Assembly: GCF_000344155.1 (NCBI RefSeq)
Contig: NZ_BAOQ01000017.1
Location: 58,258-122,257, forward strand
Direction: 5' to 3'
DNA length: 64,000 nucleotides
DNA from: Gordonia paraffinivorans NBRC 108238
GTDB taxonomy: Bacteria > Actinomycetota > Actinomycetes > Mycobacteriales > Mycobacteriaceae
Shown: piece by piece, positions 23,280 to 32,450 of the stretch
Layout of the letters: every line of letters begins with the position of its first letter
Position numbering within the stretch: the first letter of the stretch is position 1
Made by a program: the position numbers and the translations under genes
Notes under the pieces: generated by a model
Database searches by the model: none
Seen by the model: only the letters and a program-made list of their open reading frames with translations
Told to the model about the DNA's origin: nothing

Positions 23280-24563
23280 CTAGTTGGCGTTCTGATCGGC
23301 CTTGGTGAGGATCAGGTACTGCGCCGAGGTCTGCTGGTAGACGTCGCGTTTGCTCGACGAGCCCAAAATCGCGACGTATCGCCCCACCTGGACCGCGCAC
23401 TGGTACGCGGTCCGGTCGCCCCCGGTGGGGGTGGCCTCGCACCGTGCGGCGGGGAGTCCGGGCGGCGGGGCGATGGCGGTGGTGCTGTCCGAGTCGTCCG
23501 CCTTGGGCATCAGGTACTCCTCGGCCTTCTCCGGGGTCTCGGCCCGGAAGACGATCGAGCGGTCGACGGCGGTCGCGAGGGAACCGGCCCGCTCGGCTGC
23601 GTTGAGGGTCATGGGCGGGTCGGCCGCGAAGTGCGCGAGTCCGCGAGGACCGTAGACGGCACGGACGGCCAACGGGTTGAGTCCGGTCTTCTTCTCGGCG
23701 ATCTCCTGGTCGGAGTAGGGGAGCGCGTAGATGAGGATCTTGTTCTCGTCCATGCGGGGCCGGCCCGCCACCGGGGCCCGACCCATGTTCCTGTTGTCCT
23801 GGGCCGACGGCGTGCGGGGGAACTTCGAGATCAGATCGGCCTGTCGGGTCAGCGCGGTGCGGATCAGCGACTCCGACTGCGCCGCCGCCTCCGCGGTGCT
23901 CACCCTCGTCCACGCGTAGACCGCGTACACGTCGCGCTGGGTGTAGCCGGCCGCGTGATGTCCGCCGTGGCCGGGCGACACGGCGTTGAGGAAGACGCCG
24001 CCCGGGACTCCCTGCAGCGGCGTGATCGGCGCGTTGTTCCAGTCCCGCGAGGTGATCCGGGCGAGTTGGTCCACGGCGGCCCGGGCATCTCCGGGGGTCA
24101 GGTAGCGCAGGACGACGATCTGGAGATTGCGCTGTTCCCGCGGTCCGCTCGCCGGCGTCCGGGCACTCGTCGAGAACCCGCCGAGGAACCGCTCGTTCGC
24201 GGGGATGGTCGCGGCACCCTCGCCGAAGAGCACGCCGAGCGCCGCGCGGCTGGCGATGGGGGCCGTGAAGAGGGCGTTCGGCTGCGTCACGTCGGGTGCG
24301 AGCTCGAACGGAGGGATGATGAACTGGCCCATCCGCTGGCCCTCCACGCGGAGGAACTCGGCGTCGTCGGCGGGGTAGTCGAACGGCGGCCGCGGCTCCG
24401 TCGGGTAGTCGCCGGTGTCGAGCGCGGCGAGATCGACGGAGGACGTCGCGGCCTCGGCGTCCTTCGCGGAGGGGACCGGTTGGCCGTCGGTGGTGCATGC
24501 CGCGGTCCCGGCGACCACCAGGGCCGCCGTCGCCACGGCGACGATCGGGCGCCAATCTTTCAT
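23280..24563 (-). CDS. Secreted lipoprotein, DUF7373-like
   Basis: A 427-residue protein starting MKDWRPIVAVATAALVVAG with a lipobox (GTAAC), so it should be lipid-anchored outside the membrane. The mature part has no recognised catalytic motif. It resembles the large mycobacterial/Gordonia lipoprotein family annotated DUF7373, with a two-part fold and a C-terminal disulphide (ARCEATPTGG and YQCAVQ). The ATG at 24563 follows GGAGGACTC. The frame extends upstream without support. It is divergent from the dynamin-like operon and has no evident partner. Confidence 0.75.
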   Translation of the reverse strand: MKDWRPIVAVATAALVVAGTAACTTDGQPVPSAKDAEAATSSVDLAALDTGDYPTEPRPPFDYPADDAEFLRVEGQRMGQFIIPPFELAPDVTQPNALFTAPIASRAALGVLFGEGAATIPANERFLGGFSTSARTPASGPREQRNLQIVVLRYLTPGDARAAVDQLARITSRDWNNAPITPLQGVPGGVFLNAVSPGHGGHHAAGYTQRDVYAVYAWTRVSTAEAAAQSESLIRTALTRQADLISKFPRTPSAQDNRNMGRAPVAGRPRMDENKILIYALPYSDQEIAEKKTGLNPLAVRAVYGPRGLAHFAADPPMTLNAAERAGSLATAVDRSIVFRAETPEKAEEYLMPKADDSDSTTAIAPPPGLPAARCEATPTGGDRTAYQCAVQVGRYVAILGSSSKRDVYQQTSAQYLILTKADQNAN

Positions 24564-24911
24564 CTCGGAGTCCTCCCCTGCAGCCCTGCCCCGCGGAGAG
24601 TTCCTCCGAGCGGCGGCGTTCATCGATGTTTCTCACCGGATGTGTTGCCGCGCGAACCCCCGCTGGTTCCCCCGAGACCGAATCTGCACGATTCTGTGGT
24701 GAATGCAGGATAGTGCCGGATGTCCGCCGGTCGCCCAGCCGGTCCGCCGCGCCCCGACCATCGGGCGGTCACCGGCACTCGCGTCCTCTGTTCGGAGGAC
24801 TGGCTGGGGGAGACGCGTCGGCCCCTTTTTTGCGCTCAGGCGTCCGGTCGATCAGCATGATCGCATGACCGGGTGGGGTGGTGGCGGTGGCGCCGCAGGG
24901 CGGCGCATCGC
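24564..24911. other. Divergent intergenic region between the lipoprotein and dynamin-like operon
   Basis: These 348 bases must contain promoters in both directions. I could not assign -10/-35 elements with confidence. A possible -10 (ggatagtg around 24709) points to the right. No gene or hairpin was found. Confidence 0.35.
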
Positions 24912-26720
24912 ATGAGCGCGCCGCTCGCATCGGTCCCCGAGTCCGCGCGGACGGTCGTCGCCGATGCCGTCAAGGTGTTGCGCGCATACCAGAAGGACGC
25001 GGTCGCCGATCTGGCCGAGGACCGGCTGAACCGACGGCCGAAGCGCATCGTCGTCGTCGCCGGAGAGGTCCAGCGGGGCAAGAGTTCCCTGGTCAACGCG
25101 CTGGTGGGTCGTCGCGACCTCTGTCCGGTCGGGGTCGACGTGACCTCCTCGGTCACGGTGTCGGTGACCGCCGGGCCGGAGGCCGACGCCGAGCGCGCCG
25201 AACTGTACTTTCCGTCCGGGCCGCGGCCGGTCTCGCCGGCGGAACTGGCCGACTGGGTCACCGTCGACGGGCAGAAGGTGCGCGACCGGACCGTCGACGA
25301 GTTGCCCACGGCCGCGGCCATCGCCCTCCGGGACGCGCGGGTCGCCGACGTCACCCTCGTCGACACGCCCGGCGTCGGTGGACTCGACCCCGGCCTGGCG
25401 AAGCTCGCGTCCGAGTCCACCCGGCAGGCCTGTGTGCTGGTGCTGGTGTGCGATGCCTCGTCCCCGATCACCGCGCCCGAGATGGAGTTCGTCCGGCAGG
25501 CGGGGTCGACGGTCGATGCGGTCGTGGTCGCCGTGACCAAGACCGACAAGAACCTCGGCCGCTGGCGGGAGGTCGTCGTCGAGAACCGGCGGCTCATCGC
25601 CGAGCACCTGGGCCGGGAGGTCCCGGTGATCGGGGTGTCGAGCCTTCTCGCCGTCCTCGGCGCCGAGAGCCCCGACCCCGGCCTGCGCGACCGTCTGGAA
25701 GCCGACTCGGGGATCACCGAACTACGCGACGCCGTCGTCACCCGCCTCGACCGGGCGGTCGCCTCGCCGCACATCGACGCGGTGCGTACCTGTCTGGAAG
25801 GACTGCGCGTGGTGCGTGCGTCCATCGCGGACGAACTCGCGGCGGTCGAGGCCGGCGAGGCCGCGCTCCCGGATCTCACGGCCGAACGTGACCGCCTCAC
25901 CGAACTGCAGGCCCAGTCCCGTCAATGGGAGCAGTATCTCGCCCGCGATCTGACCCTCCTGCGACAGGAGGCGATCGACGACCTCGAGCGTCGGCTCGAC
26001 GCGATCCGCGACAAGTGGACGACCCACATCAACAAGAACGGCATGGAGGTGCTGCGTCGGAGTGAACAGAAGTTCGCCGCCGACATGCAGGCCGACCTGC
26101 AGATGGCGATGGCCGAGACCCTGACCGGCTTCCTGCGGCGGTTGCACGACGTCGTCGTCGCACCCCGCTTCGCCGACGACCCGACGGTGTGGGCCGAGGT
26201 GAGCAGTCGGATCGTGAACTCGTTGCAGGACAAGAGGATCGAGACCCACCAGGTCGCGAGCAAGACGCAAGGCCTCCTCGACCCGACGCTGTTGACGATG
26301 GGCGTCGTCGGATCGTCCACTCTCGGAGGGCTTCTCGGGTTGTCGGCGTTGCTCGGCGTGGGCATCGTCGTCGGCACCGTGTGGGTGGGGGTGAACCTGA
26401 GCTTCCGGGCGATCCGGGCGGGCAAGACCAACCTTCTGTCCTGGCTGCGGGAAACGCTCGCGACCACCAAGACCGCGACCAATCGCCTGCTCGACAGCGC
26501 GGTCGCGCAGGCGCGACCGGAGATCGTCATCCACTACCGCGACCACCTGCGCACCGGCATCGAGCAGTTGCAGACGACGATCAACGAGGTGCAGGAGGCC
26601 GCCGCCGCGTCGGCCGCCGCCCGGCAGAAGACGACGCAACGGCTCACCTCGAATCTGGCCATCGTCGACAAGCGCATCGTCGCCGCCGAGACGATCCTGA
26701 GCGGGGGCGATCCCACGTGA
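24912..26720 (+). CDS. Dynamin-like GTPase 1 (IniA-like)
   Basis: The 602-residue protein has a G domain with P-loop GEVQRGKS (51-58), switch-I threonines in DVTSSVTVSV, G3 DTPG (about 150) and G4 TKTD (about 208). A long helical region follows, with a hydrophobic hairpin near 455-500 (GLLGLSALLGVGIVVGTVW) that could insert into membrane. Size and layout match mycobacterial IniA, a bacterial dynamin-like protein of the isoniazid-inducible iniBAC operon. It probably hydrolyses GTP to remodel or repair the inner membrane. The ATG at 24912 is preferred; an in-frame GTG at 24873 is possible. The stop overlaps the next start (GTGA). Confidence 0.82.
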   Translation: MSAPLASVPESARTVVADAVKVLRAYQKDAVADLAEDRLNRRPKRIVVVAGEVQRGKSSLVNALVGRRDLCPVGVDVTSSVTVSVTAGPEADAERAELYFPSGPRPVSPAELADWVTVDGQKVRDRTVDELPTAAAIALRDARVADVTLVDTPGVGGLDPGLAKLASESTRQACVLVLVCDASSPITAPEMEFVRQAGSTVDAVVVAVTKTDKNLGRWREVVVENRRLIAEHLGREVPVIGVSSLLAVLGAESPDPGLRDRLEADSGITELRDAVVTRLDRAVASPHIDAVRTCLEGLRVVRASIADELAAVEAGEAALPDLTAERDRLTELQAQSRQWEQYLARDLTLLRQEAIDDLERRLDAIRDKWTTHINKNGMEVLRRSEQKFAADMQADLQMAMAETLTGFLRRLHDVVVAPRFADDPTVWAEVSSRIVNSLQDKRIETHQVASKTQGLLDPTLLTMGVVGSSTLGGLLGLSALLGVGIVVGTVWVGVNLSFRAIRAGKTNLLSWLRETLATTKTATNRLLDSAVAQARPEIVIHYRDHLRTGIEQLQTTINEVQEAAAASAAARQKTTQRLTSNLAIVDKRIVAAETILSGGDPT

Positions 26721-28168
26721 CCGCGTCGAACGATCCCATCCACGTCGCGCTCGACCGCGGGCTGCGTCAGCTGGCCGCCCTGGGCGGTGACTGTGTCGCA
26801 CAAGCGAATTCGATCGGAGCCATTCTCTGGTCCCCACCCCGTGTCGTGGTCGTCGGCCGCCTCAAGGCGGGTAAGTCGACGCTGGTGAACGCGCTGATCG
26901 GGGCGCCGGTGGCCGAGACCGCGGCGCTGGAGGCGACCAACGTGGTCACCGTCTACCAGGACGGTGCGCCGTCGCGGGCCGAGGTCGTCGGCCTCGACGG
27001 CACCCGTCGACCCGCCGCCCTGGGGCCGGCCAGCGGCGTCGAATCCCCCTTGTTCGCAGGCGACATCGCCTATGTCGACCGGTGGCTCCCGTCGGCGGCG
27101 CTGCGCGAACAGACGCTGATCGACACCCCCGGCCTGTCGACCCTGACCGTGGCCAACGACGCGGCGACCCGCCGTGTGACGATCGACGGCTTCGAGCAGA
27201 CCCGGAGCGCGTCGGTCGACGCCGACGCCGCGGTCTTCCTGTTCGACGCCGCGCCCCGCGCGGACGAGATCGAGTTCCTCAACCGTCTGCCGTTCACCCC
27301 GCTGACCACGCTGGGGGTCCTCTCGCGTGCCGATTCCTTCGGCGAGGGTGCCTGGGGCAGAAGAGATCCGCTCGATCACGCACGACAGCACGCGGTGCGG
27401 CTGGCCGCCCGCCTCGGCGATGTCGTCAGCGAGGTCGTCCCGGTGTCGGGACTGATGGCGCAGACCAGTCACACCGGGATGCTGACCGAACGTCACGCCG
27501 CGTCGCTGGCGCGGTTGCACGGTGTGGGCCGGCTGGACGTGCTGCGCATCTTCGACTCCGCCGATCCCGCGGCCGGTCCGATCCCGCCCGCGGAGCGGGT
27601 CGAGCTCCTCGGCCTGCTGGGGGAGTACGGGGTGCTCAACGGTCGCGGGATCGCGGCGGGCGGAGGGGCGGCCGCGCTGAACGCCTGGCTGGCGGATCGC
27701 TCCGGCCTGGCCGCGCTGCGTCGCGCACTCCGGGCCTCGACCACGCGGTTCGCCGTCCTCCACCGGGCGCACCGCATCCTGGCCCGCCTCGACCGGCTGG
27801 CCTTCGACCATCCTGCGCGCGACCACATCCGGACCATCGCGGCGACCCTGCGCGCCGATCCCGCGCTGCTGCCGGTGACCGTCCTCGAGGACTATCAGCG
27901 CATGCTCGACACCGACCCGCAGTCGCCGGTGACCGACGAGTTGCGCACGATCCTCACCGCGACCGGACCGGCAGGCCGGGTCGGCCTCGCGGAGACCACC
28001 CCGCCGGGGGAGATCGCCGTCCGGGCACAGCGACTCCTCGCGGCCGCGCAACAGCGCACGCTCGCGACCCGCTCGGCCGCCGAGGACGCCGCGCTGGTCA
28101 CCCTCATCCGGATCTACACGATGTTGGCCACAGGCCACCAGCCACCGAGGAACATCCCCACGCCATGA
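26717..28168 (+). CDS. Dynamin-like GTPase 2 (IniC-like)
   Basis: A 483-residue second dynamin-family GTPase with P-loop GRLKAGKS (47-54), the ALEATNVVT switch and G3 DTPGLS. G4 is degenerate (SRAD instead of NKxD/TKxD), so nucleotide specificity may be altered. It lacks the long hydrophobic hairpin of its neighbour. Length and order match IniC (493 residues), which follows IniA in mycobacteria. Paired bacterial dynamins commonly act as a heteromer. The GTG start overlaps the upstream TGA, and the stop overlaps the next ATG (ATGA), so the three genes are translationally coupled. Confidence 0.8.
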   Translation: MTASNDPIHVALDRGLRQLAALGGDCVAQANSIGAILWSPPRVVVVGRLKAGKSTLVNALIGAPVAETAALEATNVVTVYQDGAPSRAEVVGLDGTRRPAALGPASGVESPLFAGDIAYVDRWLPSAALREQTLIDTPGLSTLTVANDAATRRVTIDGFEQTRSASVDADAAVFLFDAAPRADEIEFLNRLPFTPLTTLGVLSRADSFGEGAWGRRDPLDHARQHAVRLAARLGDVVSEVVPVSGLMAQTSHTGMLTERHAASLARLHGVGRLDVLRIFDSADPAAGPIPPAERVELLGLLGEYGVLNGRGIAAGGGAAALNAWLADRSGLAALRRALRASTTRFAVLHRAHRILARLDRLAFDHPARDHIRTIAATLRADPALLPVTVLEDYQRMLDTDPQSPVTDELRTILTATGPAGRVGLAETTPPGEIAVRAQRLLAAAQQRTLATRSAAEDAALVTLIRIYTMLATGHQPPRNIPTP

Positions 28169-29994
28169 CAGCTGCATCCCACACGTGGTCTCTGGCCATC
28201 GATTTCGGCACCTCCAACTCGGCGGCCGCGCACTCCGGCGCCACCAGCGGCAGCATCGAGGCACTGTCGCTGAGTCACACGAGCAACCTGATGCCGTCGG
28301 CGGTGTTCGTCGACGGGCCCGCCGGCATCCTGGTCGGGGCGGCGGCGCTCAACGCCGCCGCGCAGAACCCGGCCGGGTTCTGCGCCTCACCCAAGCGGCT
28401 CATCGGACAGCAGCCGGGCGTCCGGGCGAACGGGTTCGACGTGCCGACATCCGCACTGGTGGCGGCGGTGATGCGCGCCATCGTCGGTCGCGGTCTCGCC
28501 GCACATGCCGGCGTCATGCCCGACCGGGTCGTCCTCACACACCCGGAGGCGTGGGCGCCCCGGCAGATCCAGGTGCTGGTCGACGCCGCGATGGCCGCCG
28601 GAATCCCGCGCGAGCGGATCACCACCGTCTCCGAGCCGCGCGCGGCGGCGGGACACTACTCGCGCTCCCACGCACTCCAGCACGGCGCGCGGATCGCGGT
28701 GTTCGACTTCGGCGGCGGCACCCTCGACGTGGCGGTTCTCGAGGTGACCGACACGAACGGCTTCCGCGTGATCGCCGCGCGCGGCGACAACGGCCTGGGC
28801 GGCAAGAACTTCGATGCGCTGCTGCAGCGCTGGGTGGAGGATCGCGTCGCCGACCGGGACCCCGACCATGCGTCCTGGCTGCGTCGCGGGGCGCCGATCG
28901 ACGCCGTCCAGGCGCTCCAGGCATCGGTGCAGCAGGCGAAGGAGTTGCTGTCGGAGACACCGTCGGCCACCATCACCGTGCCCGGACCGGCAGGACGGAT
29001 CACCCTGCAGATCACGCGTGACGAGTTCGACGAACTCATCAGCCCCGCGGTCGAGGCTGCGCTGCATCTGACCCGTGCGACGTTCGCCGATGCCGGCCTG
29101 ACCCACCCCGGTCAGCTCACGGCGCTGTACCTGACGGGCGGGTCGTCGAGGATCCCGCTCGTCCAGCGACGCCTCGGGGAGGTCGGTCCGGTGGCGACCC
29201 TCGACGATCCGAAGACCGTTGTGGCCCAGGGCGCCCTGTTGACCGTGCTGGCCGACTCGGCGCCGACGCAGCCGCGCCCGGTGCCCGCGCCGGCCGAGCT
29301 CATGCCGTCCTGGCACACCCGGCCCGAGTCCGGGGGTCAACAGCCCGCGGCCACCCGGGGCCGATGGAAGCGGATCGCCGCGGCGGGTGTGGCCGCGGCG
29401 GCGGTCGTCGCGGCGGTGGTGGGAGTCGTGGCCGCCACCCGCGGCGGCGACGAGCCGGTGCCGCAGGCGTCGACACCGACCGAGACCATGGAGACCGACC
29501 CGCGGGACTCGTGGCCGACGGGAGAGGACGAGGGTCCGATCCTCACCGACGTCGAGCAGGCGCGGCGTCAGCTGCCGGCCACCCTGCAGTCCTACCTGAC
29601 CGGATGCGAGCGCAACCGGGTGAACGGGGCGAACGGGAACGGCGCGACATCGGTGAGCTGCGAGATCTCCAAGGACAGTCCCCTCGCCGGACTCGGCGAG
29701 GGATTCCTCACGGGGATCATGAGTTTCACCTTCAACGTCGACGTCAACGAGGCGAACCGCGACATCATCGACATCCGCAACCGCACCTACTGTTTCGACG
29801 ATCGCGAGCGATGCGAACTCGTGGAGGACACAGCCCGGTCGGCCGCCGCGGAGGTCACACAGGTGGCACCGGGGTCCGAGCGGTACTCGTTCCGGTACGC
29901 CAACCCCAAGAGCGGCGTCGTCATGAGGATGTCGGACCTCAACTCGTTGGAGGACGCGCGCGCCTTCCTGACCCGCTCGGGCCTGATCAACTGA
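28165..29994 (+). CDS. Membrane-anchored Hsp70-like ATPase
   Basis: The 609-residue protein starts with an actin-fold Hsp70 nucleotide-binding domain (about 1-370): phosphate-1 AIDFGTSNSA, phosphate-2 FDFGGGTLDVAVLEV and adenosine motif LTGGSSRIPLV. The canonical substrate-binding domain is absent. A Pro-rich linker leads to one membrane helix (about 402-424, AAAGVAAAAVVAAVVGVVAA). An extracytoplasmic domain of about 180 residues follows, with four cysteines (in TGCERN, VSCEIS, TYCFDD, RCELV) that could form two disulphides. It is coupled by ATGA to the IniC-like gene, so it probably acts with the two dynamins, sensing the envelope or powering assembly. Confidence 0.82.
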   Translation: MTAASHTWSLAIDFGTSNSAAAHSGATSGSIEALSLSHTSNLMPSAVFVDGPAGILVGAAALNAAAQNPAGFCASPKRLIGQQPGVRANGFDVPTSALVAAVMRAIVGRGLAAHAGVMPDRVVLTHPEAWAPRQIQVLVDAAMAAGIPRERITTVSEPRAAAGHYSRSHALQHGARIAVFDFGGGTLDVAVLEVTDTNGFRVIAARGDNGLGGKNFDALLQRWVEDRVADRDPDHASWLRRGAPIDAVQALQASVQQAKELLSETPSATITVPGPAGRITLQITRDEFDELISPAVEAALHLTRATFADAGLTHPGQLTALYLTGGSSRIPLVQRRLGEVGPVATLDDPKTVVAQGALLTVLADSAPTQPRPVPAPAELMPSWHTRPESGGQQPAATRGRWKRIAAAGVAAAAVVAAVVGVVAATRGGDEPVPQASTPTETMETDPRDSWPTGEDEGPILTDVEQARRQLPATLQSYLTGCERNRVNGANGNGATSVSCEISKDSPLAGLGEGFLTGIMSFTFNVDVNEANRDIIDIRNRTYCFDDRERCELVEDTARSAAAEVTQVAPGSERYSFRYANPKSGVVMRMSDLNSLEDARAFLTRSGLIN

Positions 29995-30033
29995 TCGTCC
30001 GAGTGGGGACGGAGACCTCTCCGGTGGGATCGG

Positions 30034-30669
30034 TCAGACGTCGATGTCGTCGTGGCCGTGAGCGTGGCCGCCGCTGTACGGGTCCGACGGCTCGCTGCCG
30101 TACGCGCCGTCCTCGTCGATGAACACGTCGATCCGGCCGTCGCCGTCGAGGTCGCGCCCGAGCACGTCGACGCTGCCGTCGTGGTCGGTGTCGACGGCGA
30201 ACGTGTCGTAGCGTCCGTCCGCGTCGGTGTCGACGGCGACCGCGTCGATCCGGCCGTCGGCATTGCTGTCGACGGACAGGGTGTCGGGGGAGCCGTCGCG
30301 GTCGGTGTCCTCGAGGAGCGTGTCGGCGCGACCGTCCCCATCGGTGTCCAGGGTCTGCGCGACGAGGCGGCCGTCCTCGTAGTGGTCGACCCGGGTCCGG
30401 TCCCCGGACGCGTCGTAGTGCACGACCCGGTCGACGGTGCCGTCGCGGTCGTCGTCGGTGGCGACGACGGATCCCCCGTCCGCGGTGGGAGCGGCAGCCG
30501 TGTCGGCGCGCCCGTCCCCGTCGGTGTCGGCCTCGACGAGGATCACGTTCCCGTCCTCGTCGTAGTGGACGTCCACGTGGTTGCCGGCGCTGTCGGTGGT
30601 GTGGAGGACCCGGCCGCCGTTCGGTGCGGACGGAGGGGTGCTGCTGCTGGTACTGGGGTTCCCGGACAT
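30034..30669 (-). CDS. DxDxDG-repeat (calcium-binding-like) protein
   Basis: A 211-residue, very acidic protein with about eight EF-hand/thrombospondin-type-3-like loops: DTDGDGRADT, DDDRDGTVD, DTDRDGSPDT, DSNADGRID, DTDADGRYD, DTDHDGSVD, DLDGDGRID and a second DTDGDG. Each could bind Ca2+. There is no signal peptide or membrane segment, so it appears cytoplasmic unless exported by another route. The C-terminus is His-rich (GGHAHGHDD). The ATG at 30669 is preceded by AAAGG. It converges on the dynamin/Hsp70 operon with 39 bp between stops. Function unknown. Confidence 0.7.
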   Translation of the reverse strand: MSGNPSTSSSTPPSAPNGGRVLHTTDSAGNHVDVHYDEDGNVILVEADTDGDGRADTAAAPTADGGSVVATDDDRDGTVDRVVHYDASGDRTRVDHYEDGRLVAQTLDTDGDGRADTLLEDTDRDGSPDTLSVDSNADGRIDAVAVDTDADGRYDTFAVDTDHDGSVDVLGRDLDGDGRIDVFIDEDGAYGSEPSDPYSGGHAHGHDDIDV

Positions 30670-30946
30670 GCTGTGGCGCCTTTCGGACTCGGTGGTGAGC
30701 GTGTCGGGTATCTGTTGCCACCGGGTGCGAGAAAGGTTCCCCCGACCCCGTATGGCGCGTCGATCCTCCCCCGCGAACGCGCATCTCTCCTGTTCGCCGA
30801 GTACATCACGGGCCGGTGGAACCTCACGGACCGACCCGGGCATCAGACCCGGGACGGCCGTCGTCGAGGACGTAGCATCGTTTCAGCGGTGGCCGCGGCG
30901 TCGGACACCCGCGCGGGACCTCCCGCACACGATTGGAGCTGTGACC

Positions 30947-31315
30947 ATGCACGACGACGAGTCGGCCATCCTGGCCTCGTTCGGTGTCGACGCCGGGGCG
31001 CTGCCGGAGCCGCCGTCGGACGTCTGGGAGGCCGCCCTCGCCGCGGCGTTCGACCCGCACGCGACCGCCGATCCCGACACCGTTCCGGAGATGGACGACA
31101 CCCTGCCCGACGAGGACGGCCTGCAGCTCGCGGCCGACGCGCCCGACGACCTGTCGACGGTTCCCGGCGCAGGTGTGGAATCGGAGGCGGTGGACCTCGG
31201 CGGCATCGACGACGCCGGGACGGACCTGTCAGAGGACGTCGGCGGCGCCGAGTCGGGATCGGTGTGGCTCGTCGACCCGGGCGACGATCCCGGCGCCGGA
31301 GGTCATGACCTCTGA
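30947..31315 (+). CDS. Acidic protein translationally coupled to the ECF sigma factor
   Basis: The 122-residue, highly acidic protein begins MHDDESAILASFGVDAGALP. It has a short possibly helical motif (SDVWEAALAAAF) and then a disordered Asp/Glu/Gly-rich tail. It lacks the zinc-binding anti-sigma motif (HxxxCxxC) and membrane segments. Its TGA overlaps the sigma-factor ATG by one base (TGATG), so the two are co-translated. It could modulate the sigma factor or bind RNA polymerase; this is inference only. The GTG six bases upstream is an alternative start. Confidence 0.6.
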   Translation: MHDDESAILASFGVDAGALPEPPSDVWEAALAAAFDPHATADPDTVPEMDDTLPDEDGLQLAADAPDDLSTVPGAGVESEAVDLGGIDDAGTDLSEDVGGAESGSVWLVDPGDDPGAGGHDL

Positions 31316-31896
31316 TGGACACGACGCCACCGGCGATCGACGAGACCGCCCTGCTCCTGGCCGCCCGCAACGGCGACCAGCGCGCCTTCGCGCAACTCGT
31401 CGGCGCGCACCGCACCCATGTGTGGGCGGTGTGCCTCAACATCTGCACCGACCAGCACGACGCCGAGGACGCGCTCCAGAACACGCTGGTCGCGGCGTGG
31501 CAGAACCTGCACAAGTTCCGGGGCGAGTCCCGGTTCTCCACCTGGCTGCACCGCGTCGCCGCGAACAACGCGCTCATGGTGGTGCGCAAGCGCAAGCCCA
31601 ACACCCGGAGCACCGATTTCACCGACCCGGACCAGCCGGTGCAGCTCGTCGACGACGACGGCGGTGACCGGTTCGACGAGAGGATCGCCCTGCGCGACGC
31701 GGTCCGCCAGGCGCTCGGCAGACTGTCCGAAGACCAGCGGGAGGCCGTCGTCCTGCGGGAGTACGGTGACATGAGCTACGCCGACATCGCCGCGCATCAG
31801 GGGGTTCCGGTCGCGACGATCAAGTCGAGACTCAACCGCGCGCGGACTCACCTGGCGGAGCTGTTGCGGGATCACGCTGCCGCACAACCGGAGTAG
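31315..31896 (+). CDS. ECF-family RNA polymerase sigma factor
   Basis: A 193-residue sigma-70 factor of the ECF group. Region 2 (about 25-95) contains DAEDALQNTLVAAWQNL and FRGESRFSTWLHRVAANN. Region 4 (about 130-180) contains LSEDQREAVVLREYGDMSYADIA and the VPVATIKSRLNRAR recognition helix. There is no C-terminal extension. No classical anti-sigma gene follows; the coupled acidic gene upstream is the only candidate partner. Its regulon is unknown, and the adjacent dynamin/Hsp70 operon is a reasonable first candidate. Confidence 0.85.
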   Translation: MDTTPPAIDETALLLAARNGDQRAFAQLVGAHRTHVWAVCLNICTDQHDAEDALQNTLVAAWQNLHKFRGESRFSTWLHRVAANNALMVVRKRKPNTRSTDFTDPDQPVQLVDDDGGDRFDERIALRDAVRQALGRLSEDQREAVVLREYGDMSYADIAAHQGVPVATIKSRLNRARTHLAELLRDHAAAQPE

Positions 31897-31961
31897 ACCG
31901 GGCGATCCGGTCGCGCCCGTGCCCGATAATCCGGGTCGGACACCACCGGATCCACCGCGAC

Positions 31962-32450
31962 CTACCGATCCAGCACCCGCCGGGCGAAGCCCTCGAGGTG
32001 AAGCTGCAGGGTCAGGATCCGCTCCTGCCGAAGGGCTTCTGGGTCCGAGCCGGCCATGTGGGCGGGCGGCTTCATCCGGACGTGCTTCGAACACGCGAAG
32101 TCCGAGCAGACGAGGGTGCCGATGGTGTCGCCCTTGCGGCCGGCGGGGCCGGCGAGCTTCGCGCTGAAGAAGGCGACGTCGCTGGGCAGGAAGACGTCCT
32201 CGCAGAACGAGCAGAGCTGGCGGTTGCGCGGCTGGCGTCCGCCGAGCCGCAGCATGACGCCCACGGCCTCGTCGTCGACGGGGATCACGAGGTAACCGAT
32301 CTGCGGCTGCCGTGGATCGCGCCAGCCGAGGAAATCGAGTCGCCCCCAATCCAACTCGTCGAGGTCGGATGGGAGTGCCAGTGCCTTGCGTTCGCGCAGG
32401 GTCACGTTGACGAAGGATCCGCGGATCGCGGATTCGCTGAGGGCATGCAT
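31962..32450 (-). CDS. FBP-domain zinc-finger protein (EF-G-binding type)
   Basis: A 162-residue protein with an N-terminal helical part and a C-terminal treble-clef zinc finger (CSFCED, later CSDFACSKH). This is the layout of the FBP/FusB-like family that binds elongation factor G and, in some relatives, releases fusidic acid-stalled EF-G. The start MHALSESAIRGSF at 32450 lies after an AGGTG-like site. It is divergent from the DUF72 gene and downstream of, but convergent with, the sigma factor. Confidence 0.75.
   Translation of the reverse strand: MHALSESAIRGSFVNVTLRERKALALPSDLDELDWGRLDFLGWRDPRQPQIGYLVIPVDDEAVGVMLRLGGRQPRNRQLCSFCEDVFLPSDVAFFSAKLAGPAGRKGDTIGTLVCSDFACSKHVRMKPPAHMAGSDPEALRQERILTLQLHLEGFARRVLDR

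Noticed and set aside
30052..31308. 418-codon plus-strand frame opposite the DxDxDG-repeat gene and across the acidic gene
   Set aside because: It is a Val/Asp/Gly shadow of the repeats and runs out of frame through the acidic and sigma-factor region.
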